From: Pholiota molesta
Lineage: Eukaryota > Basidiomycota > Agaricomycetes > Agaricales > Strophariaceae
DNA length: 64,000 bases
Assembly (NCBI GenBank): GCA_014925825.1
Contig: JACGCK010000008.1
Location: 62,001-126,000 of the forward strand
Direction of reading: 5' to 3'
In this document: in pieces, positions 1-12,358 of the stretch
Position numbering within the stretch: position 1 is the stretch's first letter
Layout: every line of letters begins with the position of its first letter
Translations under genes and position numbers: made by a program
The notes under the pieces: model-generated
Told to the model about the DNA's origin: nothing
The model's database searches: none
Seen by the model: only the letters and a program-made list of their open reading frames with translations

Positions 1-565
1 TTCAAAGAGATGAAATGACAAGATCAGAGCAGAAGGGAGTCAAAGACCTAGATCGTCTTCGTCGTCGAGGGGAAGCTTCGCGGAACACTTCAACCTCGCC
101 GCGTCCATTGCAATCACGATGCGCGAACAAGGGCGTTGTTTGTCGACAATGGCTAAAACAAACAAACCTCGGTCCTTGGGATCGAATCCGGCAAAGGCAA
201 TTATTCCCAACTAATTGCTGCAGCATGAATATTTGAATCGTTGGATCAGAAAACTAGATTATACGTCTCTATATGGACCCGAAATCTATCATACTCGAGA
301 TTTACTCGAGATCAAGTATATTTATCATATTTATCCCCTGTATTCCCCACTATGTAGTGAATTAATGAAAATTGAATATTGATCCCAGAACTTGGTGTGA
401 AAGCAAAATGCGAATTAAACTCGAAACAAAATGGAATCGCAGAACCAACACATTGAATTTTTTTGTCGAGGTTGACGGAAGTGGGAGGCAGTAACTAAAA
501 TAGTCAAGTGTTCAGTCGCAAAGACGCCAACATCTTTAACGTAGTCAACCTACTTTCGCCACTGG
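1..565. other. Left-edge spacer with a possible exon on the minus strand
   Basis: No gene is recognised here. On the minus strand a stretch from about 205 down to a TGA at 40-42 reads as ordinary protein (it includes FAGFDPKDRGLFVLAIVD) and could be the last exon of an unseen gene, but I do not recognise the family and no splice partner was found. The rest, about 230-565, is AT-rich and contains no convincing coding sequence. Confidence 0.25.
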
Positions 566-1339
566 CTATACAGATTGAGTAAGTTCAGATGGTCGGGGGC
601 CCCAGGAGTACGCTACATTCACGAGTTCTTGTGATATCACTAGGTTCTTGGGTAGACGCAGGTTCAGGTCCGTGAACACTCGAAAGACCACTTCGGCAGA
701 AACTCCGCTTTCGATGAGGTACTCAGGATCAACGCCCCAACCCAGAAGATCGAGCACCAGTGTCTTTGCATGGTCGAGCTCTTCTGGAGAGACTACATAG
801 GATTATCAAGATCCAAAGGGATGTCATTAAATAGAAATACCTACGTGCAAATGAAGATTCTAAAGTATCAATCCGGATTTCAGATTTGTTGGTAAGGAGG
901 AAATGAGAGAAACGGGTGAGCTGGAAGATAGGGTGTTGCTCTGCGCCAAGAACTTTGTGGCATCAAAGGTGCCGGAAGTTACGGTAGAGATGCCTTCCGG
1001 AGAGCTATGAGCTATGTTATTGGGGACCTCATTTTCTTCCGATATTAGGGTAGCCTCCAAGGCCTCTGGTGGTGGTGAACTCGACGTTTGGGCAGCCAAA
1101 GTCGCAAGTACCGTATCAGAGGTATTACGAGCTGCAGCAACTGTAGTCGCAGGCTCCAATTTCTCTTTCATTTCGATATATGTAGCATTGGTAGTCATCT
1201 CTAGATTCTCTACAATAGGAGCCTCTGCATGTTCGTTTGAAAGGTCCTCTTTTCGAAGTTTGGTCTTCCGAAGGAATTTGGCTGAGAGAAGCTGAGGGGG
1301 TTCGGTGGGGCTCGAACTTGGGTCAGGATGAGCATCCAT
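566..1339 (-). CDS. Hypothetical protein, spliced, low-complexity N-terminus
   Basis: An open frame starting at ATG 1339 encodes a Ser/Thr/Glu/Pro-rich segment. Near its end the frame closes, but an adjacent frame reads LTRFSHFLLTNKSEIR and joins across a GTAGGT...TGTAG intron (about 790-841) to a last exon containing SPEELDHAKTLVLDLLGWG and FRVFTDLNLRLPKNL, ending at TAG 566. The C-terminal block, with Leu-rich helices around LLGWGVDPEYL, resembles uncharacterised Agaricomycete proteins that I remember only as hypothetical. The frame change inside exon 1 implies one further intron (candidate donor GTAACTTCC near 981, acceptor CTTCCAG near 925) or a base error. No function is assigned. The neighbouring permease lies upstream on the same strand. 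Confidence 0.4.
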
Positions 1340-1789
1340 GGGAGTGTTAACAAATCAACCGTTTGATCGGCCTGATCGAATATCTTCTGAACCTGATGGC
1401 GTAGAAAGTGAGCAAGTGCCAAAGTAGAAAGGGAGAACAAAAGCCATTGCGAATTCCCGACCTGATTAGATGCTGTAACGCACACGTGATATCTAGAGAT
1501 TAGCGGCGAACGCTGAGCGAAAAGATCGGAGCGCATGCGCATGAGTACTGAGTACTGATGACCGATTGAGTTTCGAACTCGATCTCATGTGAAGAGAATT
1601 TTTCCAAGTGTTGGCGATGCAGGATACTTACTATAAAATCCACATCAGGCCATTGAATAAGCAGCGGAGAAAAACTCAATTCCTTGGAAGTATTTACAGC
1701 TTCACGAGTCTTGAGATCGAATCGATTGTCTATGTATCTATATGATGAATAAAAAAGGAAGAGGAGATAAGCCTTCTGTCGTGCATAGG

Positions 1790-3820
1790 TTATATTATTT
1801 GAGTGCGCCTTCGCCGCGCAAGAAATATCCTGGCTGTCGAGAAGCATGAAGCTGCACAAAAGACACAGATTCCAGAGAATACAGTCGGTCTCCACCAGAT
1901 GAAAGATGTCGAAAGCAGCGCTCCAGCGATAGGAGTACCTAATGTGAAAGGCAATCAGGGTCTGAAATACGGCCGCGGCTTACTATTAGAGTCAATATTT
2001 AGACCATACCAATAAGTCCACCAATGCCTGCAGATATATAGTCAGAGATAACGTATATTTATAGAGGCATTGAGAAAGAAGACGCACCCGTGAATGTGAA
2101 GCAAACTCCAAGGCGAGCGCCAATTTCTGAATCGTTAGCAGCCGTAGAGCTGACCATGGCAGGAAGAACGCTGGCGTCTGTTTTTGAATCAAGACGTTAG
2201 ACTAGGTGGTAAGCAAGACAAGAATCCTAAAGATATCTTACATGCGCCAGAAAAAAATCCATACAGAATGGCGAACACCATTGTACCCGGAACGTCTTTT
2301 ATGGCGAGGGTACAAAAGACTAGGAGAGATGCCAAGTATACGCACGGTATTATGACATTAAAGGCGCCATATCTATATACTAGCAAATTTGGGATCACAC
2401 GACCTACAGCGCTTGCAGCATTCAAAATAGCAATCTGGCCATAAATATGTGAAAATATATTGTGACGGAATAGGAAGGAAGTACCGTGTAGAAAGCCAGA
2501 TGAGGACTTATTCCGTTTTTTATAGAATTCAACTGAAGAAAGAATATCGGATAATACAAGCCTGCGAGCGCCAGCGCCGTTCTAGATAGGAAGAAGCTAT
2601 CAGTAAACCGACGGCTACAGATGCAAAGTGGAAACCTACCCAATGATCATGATTACATACGGGAAATCATGCAAAAAAAGGCTGAAACTGCGAACCGTGC
2701 TGATCACTTTCTTTTTATTCTTGGGATAGCGTGGCTTCATGAGGATGAGTGATATGATCATTAAACCACCTGTCAGACCAGCACTAGCTTTGACACCAGA
2801 GTGGAATCCAAGCGAGCCATGGAACCAAGAATTGAGCATGATTGGATGGATGGCGCCTCCAACGGCAGAACCCTAGTCGTGCTCATCAGGAGGCTTACTT
2901 CAAAAAAAAAAAAAAAGGATGGGATGACGAACTGAAGTAGCCAGTCCGATGGCAAGTGCACGTCGCTTTTGAAAATAGTGAGAGATAATCCCAATTGCTG
3001 GAATATACATCAATCCAATCGCTATTCCCATCCCAATGCCTTGGGCCAAGAACAACTTTCATAGGTGTGTCAATCAGGCATGAAAATCCAGCAAGTTCTT
3101 CCTATACATGTACACACCTGATAATATTGCTCTGGTTGAGAGATGGAAATCATGAAGAGACAAAATTCGAAGAGAACAGATGCGCCTATCATCAGGTGGT
3201 AGCTATGAGCAATCGTTATTTTCGTCAGTTATCAGCAGTAATTCAGTGTATATATGTAGTCTATCGTCTCTTACAAGTACCCGGCGTCAAAGGCCCTCCC
3301 AGAGATTATCCCGGCCGACAGTACGAGAAATAGTTGAACGCTCCCAATCCAACTGGCCAAGACCAATCAGAATTTTGGAGCATGGGGAATCTGCAGATTG
3401 GACATACCTAATTTGTGATGAGGTACTGGACTCGACGAGGTATTCTCGTACATAGAAATCTTGGTGACATCATCAGTCTTCCCAGCTAAACGATTGAAGG
3501 TATACGGACCATTATAGACACCATAGGCATTGTATATCTGAAGATAGCTTGTGGGAAAACGGCAGTACGGGCGACGAAATGAGACGCACCCAAACGCACA
3601 TGTCTGAGAAAGAAAACTGCGGAAAGCCTCAAACTTCACACCTGCGACTGCTAATTGAGGCGAGAGAAGCTTACACCCCGAACACTACCAGCCAGGCCCG
3701 TGCGCCGCCATCAGGGATCTCGTCTACGCAGTTCTTCTCTTCCTCGCTACTCGATTCTCTCGTCCAGGTCTGAGAATCTTGTTTTTCGGAGTCCAATTGA
3801 TGATTCTTCACTGTTGACAT
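1790..3820 (-). CDS. MFS monocarboxylate-type permease
   Basis: This is a plasma-membrane solute carrier of the fungal monocarboxylate-permease group of the major facilitator superfamily. The start at 3820 gives a Ser/Glu-rich cytoplasmic tail followed by PDGGARAWLVVFG, the hallmark entry into TM1. At least eight short GT-AG introns separate exons that read in order AYGVYNDFYVREYL, SQISWIGSVQLFL, GYLYHLMIGASVLFEF, LAQGIGMGIAIGLMYIP, FQKRRALAIGLATS, VGGAIHPIMLNSW, a cytoplasmic loop, TALALAGLYYPIFFL, NAASAVGRVIPNLL and YASVLPAMVSSTAAND, ending GALLSTSFIWWRP and a basic tail with stop at 1790. That order matches the 12-TM family across its whole length. Substrate cannot be read from sequence; family members carry monocarboxylates, riboflavin or unknown compounds. 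A truncated relative lies at 13096. Confidence 0.85.
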
Positions 3821-3993
3821 CTTCTGTCAGACTGGAACGTTCGGGCAAGAGAAATCCCGATATGAGCACTGTGAAGTTATAAGTTCAGAGCGAGTGTCGA
3901 TCGTCCGTACACCAGAATCTCTGGCACTGAAGGAATTTTTCAGTTTCGGAGCGAAGCAGCGAAATCGAATGGTAGCAGCTCCGAAAATCGCGG

Positions 3994-4001
3994 TTTATAT
4001 A
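3994..4001 (-). promoter_or_regulatory. Candidate TATA box of the MFS permease gene
   Basis: On the minus strand the sequence reads TATATAAA about 175 bases upstream of the permease ATG, within the only spacer separating it from RPB9. The distance is plausible for a fungal promoter, but no other element was identified. Confidence 0.3.
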
Positions 4002-4420
4002 TGTATGTGGACCTGAGTCGGTAAGGAAACGGAACGGCTACAATGCCGCCGGCTATAATTCCGTGATCTGCTCACGAGTCAACTGAGGTCAATTTGCGAG
4101 AATAATGAACAAGGTAAAAGCAATGGTCCGAGAAGGACAGAAATAGCTACATGTCTGGTCAAGAGCCAAAGGTGAAAAGGATACATTATGGGCAACCCTC
4201 CCGAAATCGCCCAATCGCCGTCACAACGTGTTTCAAAAGAAAAGAAAACACTTCGGAGGGGGTGGAATGAGATATGGAAAGCTCATGAGCACAAATTTTG
4301 GATGTTTTCATTAAGATTACAGGGTATCATATCTGCAACAAATCAATGGCCGTTCTGCATGACCAGCGTGACTAGCTTACCAGTAAGATAAGAAGGTTGC
4401 GAGGGTGTTATTACACATTG

Positions 4421-5000
4421 TTACACATCAGTGGTTTCTGGTCGATTTTCCGGCGGCAGCGTAGGATCCGTGAAGCTGTTATTACACTTGGTGCAGACAT
4501 AGAAGAGAATCATGCGCGTCTCCTTCCGCTTAGATTGATCTTGATATAGCACAGCGCTGTTAGAGGTTTGTTCAGCTGTGTTGAAATAAGATGTCAAAAC
4601 GCGAGAACGTACTCATCGTTGCCACATCGCGGACATGGGATATTGGAATGTGCCTAAAAAGATCATATCGGTATTTGACACTTTCAACAGTTCAAGGGCA
4701 TACCAGAGTTGCATCTGAACCCAGATCGGTCGTGACTCCAACTTTCTCTCTTAAGACACTTTAATATCATGCAAAAGTAGAAGAAAACAAGTACGCACCT
4801 TGCGACCGTTAACAAATCGTTCCTATACACACATTTGTTGTCCACCAATTCTTCATATTGACATATCCGCATGCGTAAACCATGATTCGTCGTTGTTCGT
4901 CGGCTTTGGGATAAAGAAGGTTGTTGCATTCTTGACAAAAGTGAAGCGAAGCCTTGGTTTGACAAAAGTACCGAGCGAGTGAAGACAGAGTTTCATTCAT
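4421..5000 (-). CDS. RPB9: RNA polymerase II subunit RPB9 (one base missing)
   Basis: Small zinc-ribbon subunit of RNA polymerase II, acting in start-site choice, elongation and proofreading in the nucleus. Exons read [16 protein letters not shown] and MVYAC, then in a different frame [18 protein letters not shown], then [26 protein letters not shown], and a last exon [23 protein letters not shown] to TAA at 4421. The four CxxC half-sites of the two zinc ribbons are recognisable. Between MVYAC and the next Cys the DNA has five bases where six are needed (TGCGGATATGT), so the first ribbon is frameshifted as given; a lost C from a CC pair would explain it. The start at 5000 is the first in-frame ATG, but a spliced start just before ASLHFC is equally possible. 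Confidence 0.85.
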
Positions 5001-7619
5001 ATGTCACGGTTTAAAGATTCAGAACATTATACGTACCATTATTCCTCGAAGTCAGAATGAAAAAGGACAAACTGAGAAATGTGGCAAGAAATGATTGCAG
5101 AACGATGCAGAGAGATCAGGAGTCAGTGTCACAGTCAGCTTTGGCCGTGAACTGAATTTAAGACTCCGACGGCAAGAGTCCATAACATGTCACAACAACC
5201 TGGAAACAACCATGATTGACCGATGTCGCCTCGACATGCTCTCTGCCAACCTCAGCCAGCTTGAAACGTTGAAAGATCTCCGAGGCCTTGGGGGTCTCAT
5301 CATTCCTTCCATTCTATAGTCAAAACAGATAGGGGCCCACATCTTGACACTCTGCTATGTTATAACCTATCTCTGTGCGACACCGTATGCTCTCGGATTT
5401 CCTCAAATACCAAGTGCACTGGCTGTGACTGTGGGCAGACTTCGGGCGTCGGTGCATCTGTGGTGCAGCAACTGCTTTGCTACAGCGTTTACGAGCACTG
5501 GAATGAGCGCTGTGGTCGAAGACCTGAATCTTGGGGTTTTGAAGGCTTAAACTTGATCAACCTTCAAAACGCCTGATCGCGAATCCTCGTCATCTCAGGC
5601 TGGGTCCTAATTGAATGGTTCCAAAACTCTCGCATCTGCGCTGAACTTTGGATAGGTCCGACTTCCAGCTGGCCGCCTTTGAGCGCTCACGCTGAGCATG
5701 CGTTCGATCCACTATGTCCTCGAGAGTTGAAATATGGCATTGATCATTCTCAGAGGCGACTTTGCTATAGACATCAATGGTCTTGAACGTTGTTCTTCTG
5801 GTTGCTGTTCTTTTCAGTGGCGGATATGTTTTGCCCGCACTTTGCGGATCGGGGGCCACTAGCTGCGCAGCCGAAGACGCGTATCAATCACTTGTCATTG
5901 CCTGTCATAATATTTGCGCTTCCGAACCTTCCGAACAACCACCCCGGCCAATTAAAATTATTAAATTCACGTTGTTGTGTTGTCGTACTGGTGCGGTAAC
6001 AGATCACCGAGTACGGTAACTCACTTGGCTTCACTCATCACACGATCGCTAGAGAAACTGCTTAGCGCTCGTCTTGGAAGCTTGACAGGAACGCCTATGT
6101 TTTAAATGTCACTGGTACCGCAACTATGTATGCAATGTCTTATCTATAAATTTCCTTGACGGCTTCCTGAATGTTCCTAGCTTCTTCAGTATTGATGTCT
6201 TGTCTACTGTCAATAATGCGACGCTGTCAGTTTTACACCGAACAAGGAGTGCGTTCAAAATTCAAATAGATGCAGAAAGCTGTCGCATGGTCGCTAACTT
6301 CTACCTACCACTATCCCTGGATCCCATTGACACATTGGCTTCTGATGGTCATGTTCTGGATCCGATGGGATGCTGTGGTTGTCCCACTCTCTCTTTTCGA
6401 ACCGGCTGAGAAAGAGATTTTGAACGGAATGTTTTTCCGTTCTCGTTAAATTCTGGAACTTGAATGCAAATATGCCTCTTGCCAGAGGCTTAAGGGACAC
6501 CCAATATATGAAATTTCGCGCCTGATCAGATGATATAGACGATTCTAACCATAATCGTGCATCAACATTTCATCGCTGTCAATTGTCTAAATTCAGATTT
6601 TCCTACTTATCCAATCAACCTCAAAATCTTGTGCATGCAAGAATTTAATCTGATGAAAGGTGGGACACGGATGTCATTTGAACGTTGTTCAATCTTCATT
6701 CTCCCATTATTTTTATTATCATTAGAGTGGTTATTACTTTGGCTCTAGGCTCGAATGTCATTTTGTAGTCATCGGTTGCTATCTTTCGAAATTCGGATTA
6801 CATATACTTATATCGAGTTGTAATTCGAGGTTCGTTTTCAGAAAAGAATATAAGCGCGGCGACGCTGCGGCTGCTGCGTAATTACCCTTTTTGTGATCTT
6901 TATCCCATGTTCTCGAGTGCTTACTTACCCTTGGCTTACCCACTCCACGAAAGAATTGTGCCACCACGGTCATTGAGAAGTAACAATGACAGCCTGGGAA
7001 ATCTTCACTGCAGTCCGCCCACCGCAGCTCTGCCAGAACGGAGAGTTTAAACATTCTGACTTTTGGGTTGCGGGAGGCGGGAGGTTGTTGGTAAATTCGC
7101 GAATATACTTATCTGCCATTTCCGCCTTGCATCTCAGGCTGTTGCGTGAAGACATCTTCTAAGCTTCGACGGCATTTTCCCGTAGCTCTGACATGTCTTC
7201 GATTTTCGAAGAGTGACCCGTTGACTTGTTTGTTTTCTTGCAACATTCTAATTCTGTAAAGTGGTTTAGTCCGCTTTAGGGACATTTCCGGCGCCCCTAG
7301 TGCGCTCCGATCAATCGTTTTATACAGGGGCGTACGGTAAGCCGCGCATTTAGCAACAAAAATCCTTCCATCGCGCTCTCTCAGAAAATCATGACCCCTC
7401 TCAAAGCGACCAGGTCGATAGAGAATCTGGATATGTTGTATGTACTCAGCATGGGGCCGAATCGGCAAAATTTGAATTTACCCTCGCAAGTTACACGGGG
7501 GTTCGCCGCCGTTCACGGCTTGCCGCTCTAGATTTCGTTACGTACAAACGCGAAGGGACAGCTTCTTCTTTGCCTAATCGAGCGGCGCTATCACATCCGG
7601 ATTTATTTGCAGGGTCTTC
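5001..7619. other. Long spacer without a recognised gene
   Basis: The 2.6 kb between RPB9 and the hydrophobin promoter has scattered frames under 120 codons on both strands, none with recognisable motifs or chained splice sites. A minus-strand tail near 6150-6250 reads INTEEARNIQEAVKEIYR before a stop and may be coding, but no upstream exon could be joined to it. The last 500 bp are presumably the upstream region of the hydrophobin gene. Confidence 0.4.
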
Positions 7620-7628
7620 TATAAAATA
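7620..7628 (+). promoter_or_regulatory. TATA box of the hydrophobin gene
   Basis: TATAAAATA lies 97 bases before the hydrophobin ATG at 7725. A strong TATA element at this distance fits the high, regulated expression usual for hydrophobins. Confidence 0.5.
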
Positions 7629-7724
7629 GGCCATGCCCGGCCAGCGTTCGTCAGGATTCCTGTGTTTTCGTTTCCCCCAGCAGCAATCTTTTCCCTTTCG
7701 TCGTTCCCATTCACCCGAGTCATC

Positions 7725-8386
7725 ATGAAGTTCACCACCACTTTCGCTATCGTCGCTGTCGCCGCCGCTGCCACCGTCGGAGCGAAGCCGAGCCACACTA
7801 ACGCAGAGCGCATGGCGCGTGGCCTTCCCCCTCTTGCCCCCGCGCGTCGTTGGGACCCCACAGGCGTCTCAGGTAACGTCTACTCTGTCTCGTTTTTGTT
7901 TCTTTCTTTGACATCTTTGTTATTAGCTGCGCGAAGGAGCAGTCCTTCTGGCATTTCGAACTCTTGCAACACCGGTCCTGTCCAATGCTGTATGTTTTGA
8001 CGCGCTCTGGATGACGTCTCCACTCATTTGACTAACAATGAAAATACAGGCAACAGCGTTACTAAAGCCAGCAGCCCCATCGTCAGCCCTATTCTTGGGC
8101 TTCTTGGAGTTGTCGTTGGCCACGATGTTCTTGTTGGATTCCAGTGCTCTCCAGTGGGCGCGCTTGGTCTTGGTCACAACTCTTGGTGAGCGCCTTTTAT
8201 GAATTCCTTTTCATATGATTATTCTGACTGTTATGTGGCATAGCACTCAACAACCTGTCTGCTGCGAAGGCAACAACTTCAACGGCCTCGTCGTTGTTGG
8301 ATGCAGTCCCAGTAAGTTGATATGATGCTTTCTGTGTGATTGGAACCTAATTTCTGACGTGAATCCCAGTCAACATCAACCTCTGA
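7725..8386 (+). CDS. Class I hydrophobin
   Basis: Secreted amphipathic protein that assembles at air-water interfaces and coats aerial hyphae and fruiting structures. Five exons (7725-7872, 7927-7989, 8050-8185, 8244-8311, 8370-8386) join in frame to give 143 residues with no base problems. The N-terminus is a signal peptide (MKFTTTFAIVAVAAAATVGA) followed by a short Pro/Arg-rich propeptide-like stretch. The mature part has the eight cysteines in the order C, CC, C, C, CC, C: SNSCNTGPVQCC, GFQCSPVG, HNSC, PVCCEGN and VVGC. Spacing between the CC pair and the third cysteine is long, as in class I rather than class II. Alternative classification is unlikely. Confidence 0.95.
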
Positions 8387-10099
8387 TCCTTCTCTGATCG
8401 GTGAACACTATCCGATAGTGAAAATGGCTATATCTGCCTGCGCTCTTGCTCTATCCCCCTCTGCTGACTCGGTGATTCGACGTTCCTTCTTTCCCGCATC
8501 TCTTGCATCATAACCGTCACTCGTTTATCTATCCCAACGCAACGCATGCTCATTCGCTCCGTGCGTTCCTCACCAACACCCCTATTACCCTATCTACCTA
8601 TGCTACTACTCTTGGACACTACGCCGCTTACTAGCTTATCACTTACTGCTCAGATTACTCTGGAACTTTACTCGTTACTTACGTGTGAGCTGGATTACAT
8701 AGAAAGACAATTTCGTCTTAATTTCTTGTCCCATCGAACGCTGTACGCAGCCGCCTGTGAATACGTATTTCACCTTAAAGCCTATCAGCGCGTTACGCGT
8801 AGAGTTTTATGAACCTCAAAAGGAATGCAGTGTGCGATGTATACGTATAATTGATTGACACGACTCCGTTGAGCTTCGTGGTATCAATACATGAAGTGAG
8901 AGCTTCGAATGCATCATGCACGATTGATGCTCGGTGTGCTGTTGAAGCGCAGCCTGATTATTTCAGCGCGTCTCCTGTCGCCTCCTGTGGCCTAGTGGCA
9001 TCGTGCGGTGTTTGTCGCACCAATCGTTATGATCATGATCAACTGAATGAGCCTATGCTACTTTCGAATACGAAAGGGGCCAGGAACGGTGTTTAGCATC
9101 CGAACATGCTACTGAGCGAATGGCATGAGAAAATAATGAGTCTAGCAGTAGTATTTTGTATTGTGATTTCCGAATTGAAAAGACGTCTAACAAACGCTCA
9201 AAATAAATTGCATGTACAGTTATGTTCACCGAGCTTTGGATGCTAATCGAATTGGGAGTGTAGAATAGACATATCTGTAATCCAGGTAGTGGCGCTCAGG
9301 AGTATAATGTTCGGAGGGTCGGAAGCTATGAAGAGGCCGCGCATCAGGGTTGAGCTGCGGGAACACGAACGAAACCCAAATATCCATTACGCAAGTTTCG
9401 ATCAACACGCAGAACTCGAAATAACTTTTCGCCGTCAACCCGAGAGGCAGAGGAGCAAGCGACAAAGGTAACAACAAATCGAAGACAAGGAAACAAGAGC
9501 CAAAAAAAGGTTCGAAAAACCTTGCTGAGAAACTGCCTATCACGAAGTGGAAAGCAATTCAAATATGAAGCCTCAAAGCATGGAACAATGTAATGGGGTG
9601 GCGCAAGTAAACGGCGATAGTAGTAGCCAAGCGGTGGCGGCCAAGTCCAAGCCCATTGTCGGGATATTCCATAGAGTCTAGTGAGCAACAAGAGCCTCTT
9701 TCTGTGCTAGTCTCTAGACCCGCAGAATCTTTGAAAACCTTTTAGATTCACCCCAGGTGTGAGCTCGCGGCAACAGCATGCGATTTCAGATGCAAGACGG
9801 AGATTGGCCTGCATAGTTGTCTTCGAGAACCAGACTCAACTTGACCACTAGAGAGTTCTAGAGGAACGAGAACACCCGAACACAGCGAGCTCAAAGAACG
9901 CGTACAAGAGCGGCGAGCGCTTAGCGGATGTTGCGGCTGGTTGCGGCTGAGCGCAAGCTGAGTTCGCTACCCGATTTGGCAATATCATCTGAACCTTATT
10001 TTGCAACTAGCAAGCCACCTCGGTAATTGCCGGCACCACAGAATCCGCCTTCACTATTGTCCCAAACAGCCGTAATCAAGCTCGTCGCCGTTCATCAAG
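8387..10099. other. Spacer between hydrophobin and eL27 genes
   Basis: Contains the hydrophobin 3' region and the eL27 promoter. Frames near 8546-8812 and 9226-9691 have no recognisable motif or splice partner and look like chance openings. No RNA gene was recognised. Confidence 0.4.
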
Positions 10100-10739
10100 A
10101 TGGTTAAAGGTACGCCTCGTCGCCGTTGACGTTCTTGAAGGCCTAACTTATGACTGTGCAGTATACAAGCCCGGCAAGGTATGCAAAACGCTCGAGAACT
10201 AGGTCATTATTTACCCCCCACGCGTTCAGGTCGCAATCGTCCTCCAAGGCCGTCAAGCCGGCAAAAAGGTCGTCGTTATCAAGCAGTTGGATGAGGGCAC
10301 CAACGCCAGGAAATTCCCCCACGCCATCGTTGCCGGCATCGAGCGCTACCCCCGAAAAGTGACGAGGCGCATGGGCCAAAAGAAGTTGGCGCTGAGGAGC
10401 AAGGTCAAGCCTTTCATCAAGGTGCGTTGGACGCTTGCCTTCTGGCTTTACCTATGTCCGAAATCCTTATAATCTGATTCAAAAAATAGGTCATCAACTA
10501 CTCCCACCTCTTCCCCACTCGCTACGCCCTCGAGCTCGAAGGCCTCAAGGGAACCGTGACTGCCGATACCTTCAAGGAGCCAACGCAACGAGAGGATGCT
10601 AAGAAGATCATCAAGAAGTTGTTTGAGGACCGATACACAAGCGGAAAGAACAAGTGGTTCTTCCAGCCTCTGAGGGTGTGTTATCTGTTTTTGTCGACCT
10701 GTATATGTGTACTGAATCGGATATATTATCCAGTTCTGA
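10100..10739 (+). CDS. RPL27: 60S ribosomal protein eL27
   Basis: Structural component of the cytosolic large ribosomal subunit. Five exons (10100-10109, 10162-10178, 10230-10421, 10490-10675, 10734-10739) splice cleanly to 136 residues, the usual length of eL27. The product starts [17 protein letters not shown] (KOW-type beta-barrel), continues with [19 protein letters not shown] and [17 protein letters not shown], and ends [10 protein letters not shown]. The last exon contributes only Phe and the stop. A four-codon first exon and very short terminal exons are common in fungal ribosomal protein genes. No frame problem is seen, in contrast to several neighbours. Confidence 0.96.
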
Positions 10740-11539
10740 GCGTTTTTTGTATCTATATGCCCACAAAAGACCACTGTATGCTCTGACGACCATGCTTTTT
10801 TACGCATTATACATTTCATATGATACATTTTAGGGGACGATGGTGTTATACCCATGAGTGATGTTGCGTAGAGGCCCTCAGTCTTGTTATCCGCCTCATA
10901 TGAGTATGAAGACCCATTCTTTGGTATTATTCCGCTGAGTTCTGTAGCTCTTGTATGAGGTGCAAGGAGCGGGATTCTGTGGGCGATACTGGAAGATAAG
11001 CAGCAATGACCACACACATGCAATCTTCAAACAACGTTTATGCCAGCTCCGCTAGGGGAATTCTGCTTCTTGTCCGCATGCCGGGTGTGTGACTTGCATC
11101 CAATTAATTCTCGACATACCTTCAACACCATCATTACCTGGTCGACTTTATTTGGTCACGAGCAAACACGAGAAATCATCGTCAATGGCCGCTTTCTTGT
11201 CTGTGAGGTGTTTCTTGATACTTCAAATCTATTCAAGCTCACCTGTTGGATTTTGTCGCGCACATACGTGCTGAAATACATTTTTTGCGGTGATAAGCTT
11301 TGGTGCCTTTGTTTTTGCAGGTTTTTTTCGGCCTCCACTGCATTAATCATTACGGAATCCGCTAAGTCCCCTGAACAACAATTATTTACCCCTTTTTCAA
11401 TAGAATTTTGAAACCGGTCGGCGCTTGCAACAGCCTTGTTGACATGGCCATGGACACCGGATGTTGCATGCACCACTAGCAGCCCCCTTTCTCCTTCAAC
11501 ATTAGATCCCTTGGTCACTTCTCTGCCTCAGATACAAAA
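10740..11539. other. Spacer downstream of eL27
   Basis: Pyrimidine-rich stretches and the eL27 3' region. Open frames on both strands reach about 190 codons near 10448-11023, but they overlap the eL27 coding exons and show no motif or codon order suggesting a real product. Confidence 0.4.
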
Positions 11540-12358
11540 ATGCCTCGCCAACGTCCTGCACGCCGTTCAGCGGACGATTCAGCGGACGATTCTCCGCAGG
11601 TCAGCCTCGTAGAGTCTATTCGACGCGCTACTCAGCAACCGAGGCGCCGCTCCTGGAAGCCATATGCAAAGGGGGAGGACGTTGGCTCTTCGCGGCCAAG
11701 CAACCGGGGTGAGCACTTTGGCACCCCTCTCGCGTGTCTCTGTTCATTACACCTCTTTTCTTCCGTTGCGTAATAATGATAGGCGCCTATCCTACCCACA
11801 CGTATGCCCGAACTTACTTCGCCTAGCGCTCAGCTCAAGTCCTATTTGCAAGCGGCAGAAATCGCTCGAGAATGTCACACAAATCCTCCTCGTCAGATTC
11901 ATCAACCGCAACCGATGTATCCGTGCGAGAGGACTGTGGCTAGTGACCAGGAGTGGTCTATGACACCTCAATTTTCCATGTCGCCCGCTACGAGCGTTGA
12001 CTCCCAACCACTCTTGGATTCGCCGGCGTCGAGGTCTCTTCCTTGGGCCCCATTCATAGCATCTCCCGATCCCCACCTTTTGCAACAGGATAGTCGTGTC
12101 GGGTACATCTCTTCGTATTCGAATCTCTTCGACTTCCGAGATAGTCAACCCAACGAATGCATGGACGCGTCCAGAGCCGCATCAAGCGCAACTAGCGAAG
12201 AGATGGCAGAGAAACATATATGCTTTGACGAATCGACGCCTCTGTCGCCGCTGGACGAACTCGGGGTCAAGCCATACGGTACTGCGGACGATCTGGATAC
12301 CTTTGTCAGTCTTCTGACTTGGGAAGTGGTGGCTGAAGGGACAGTCTTGGAATTTTGA
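11540..12358 (+). CDS. Hypothetical protein, two exons, frame junction off by one
   Basis: An Arg/Ser-rich N-terminal exon (MPRQRPARRSADDSADDS..., 11540-11708) ends at a good donor (GTGAGC) and is followed by a pyrimidine-rich intron ending ATGATAG at 11782. The second exon from 11783 runs to TGA 12358 and includes LTSPSAQLKSYLQAAEIA and TPLSPLDELGVKPYGTADDL, mostly disordered and Ser/Pro-rich, with acidic patches. The splice phases disagree by one nucleotide, so either a base is missing nearby or translation begins at the internal ATG 11804. No domain is recognised; a regulatory or scaffold protein is possible but not supported. Confidence 0.4.
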
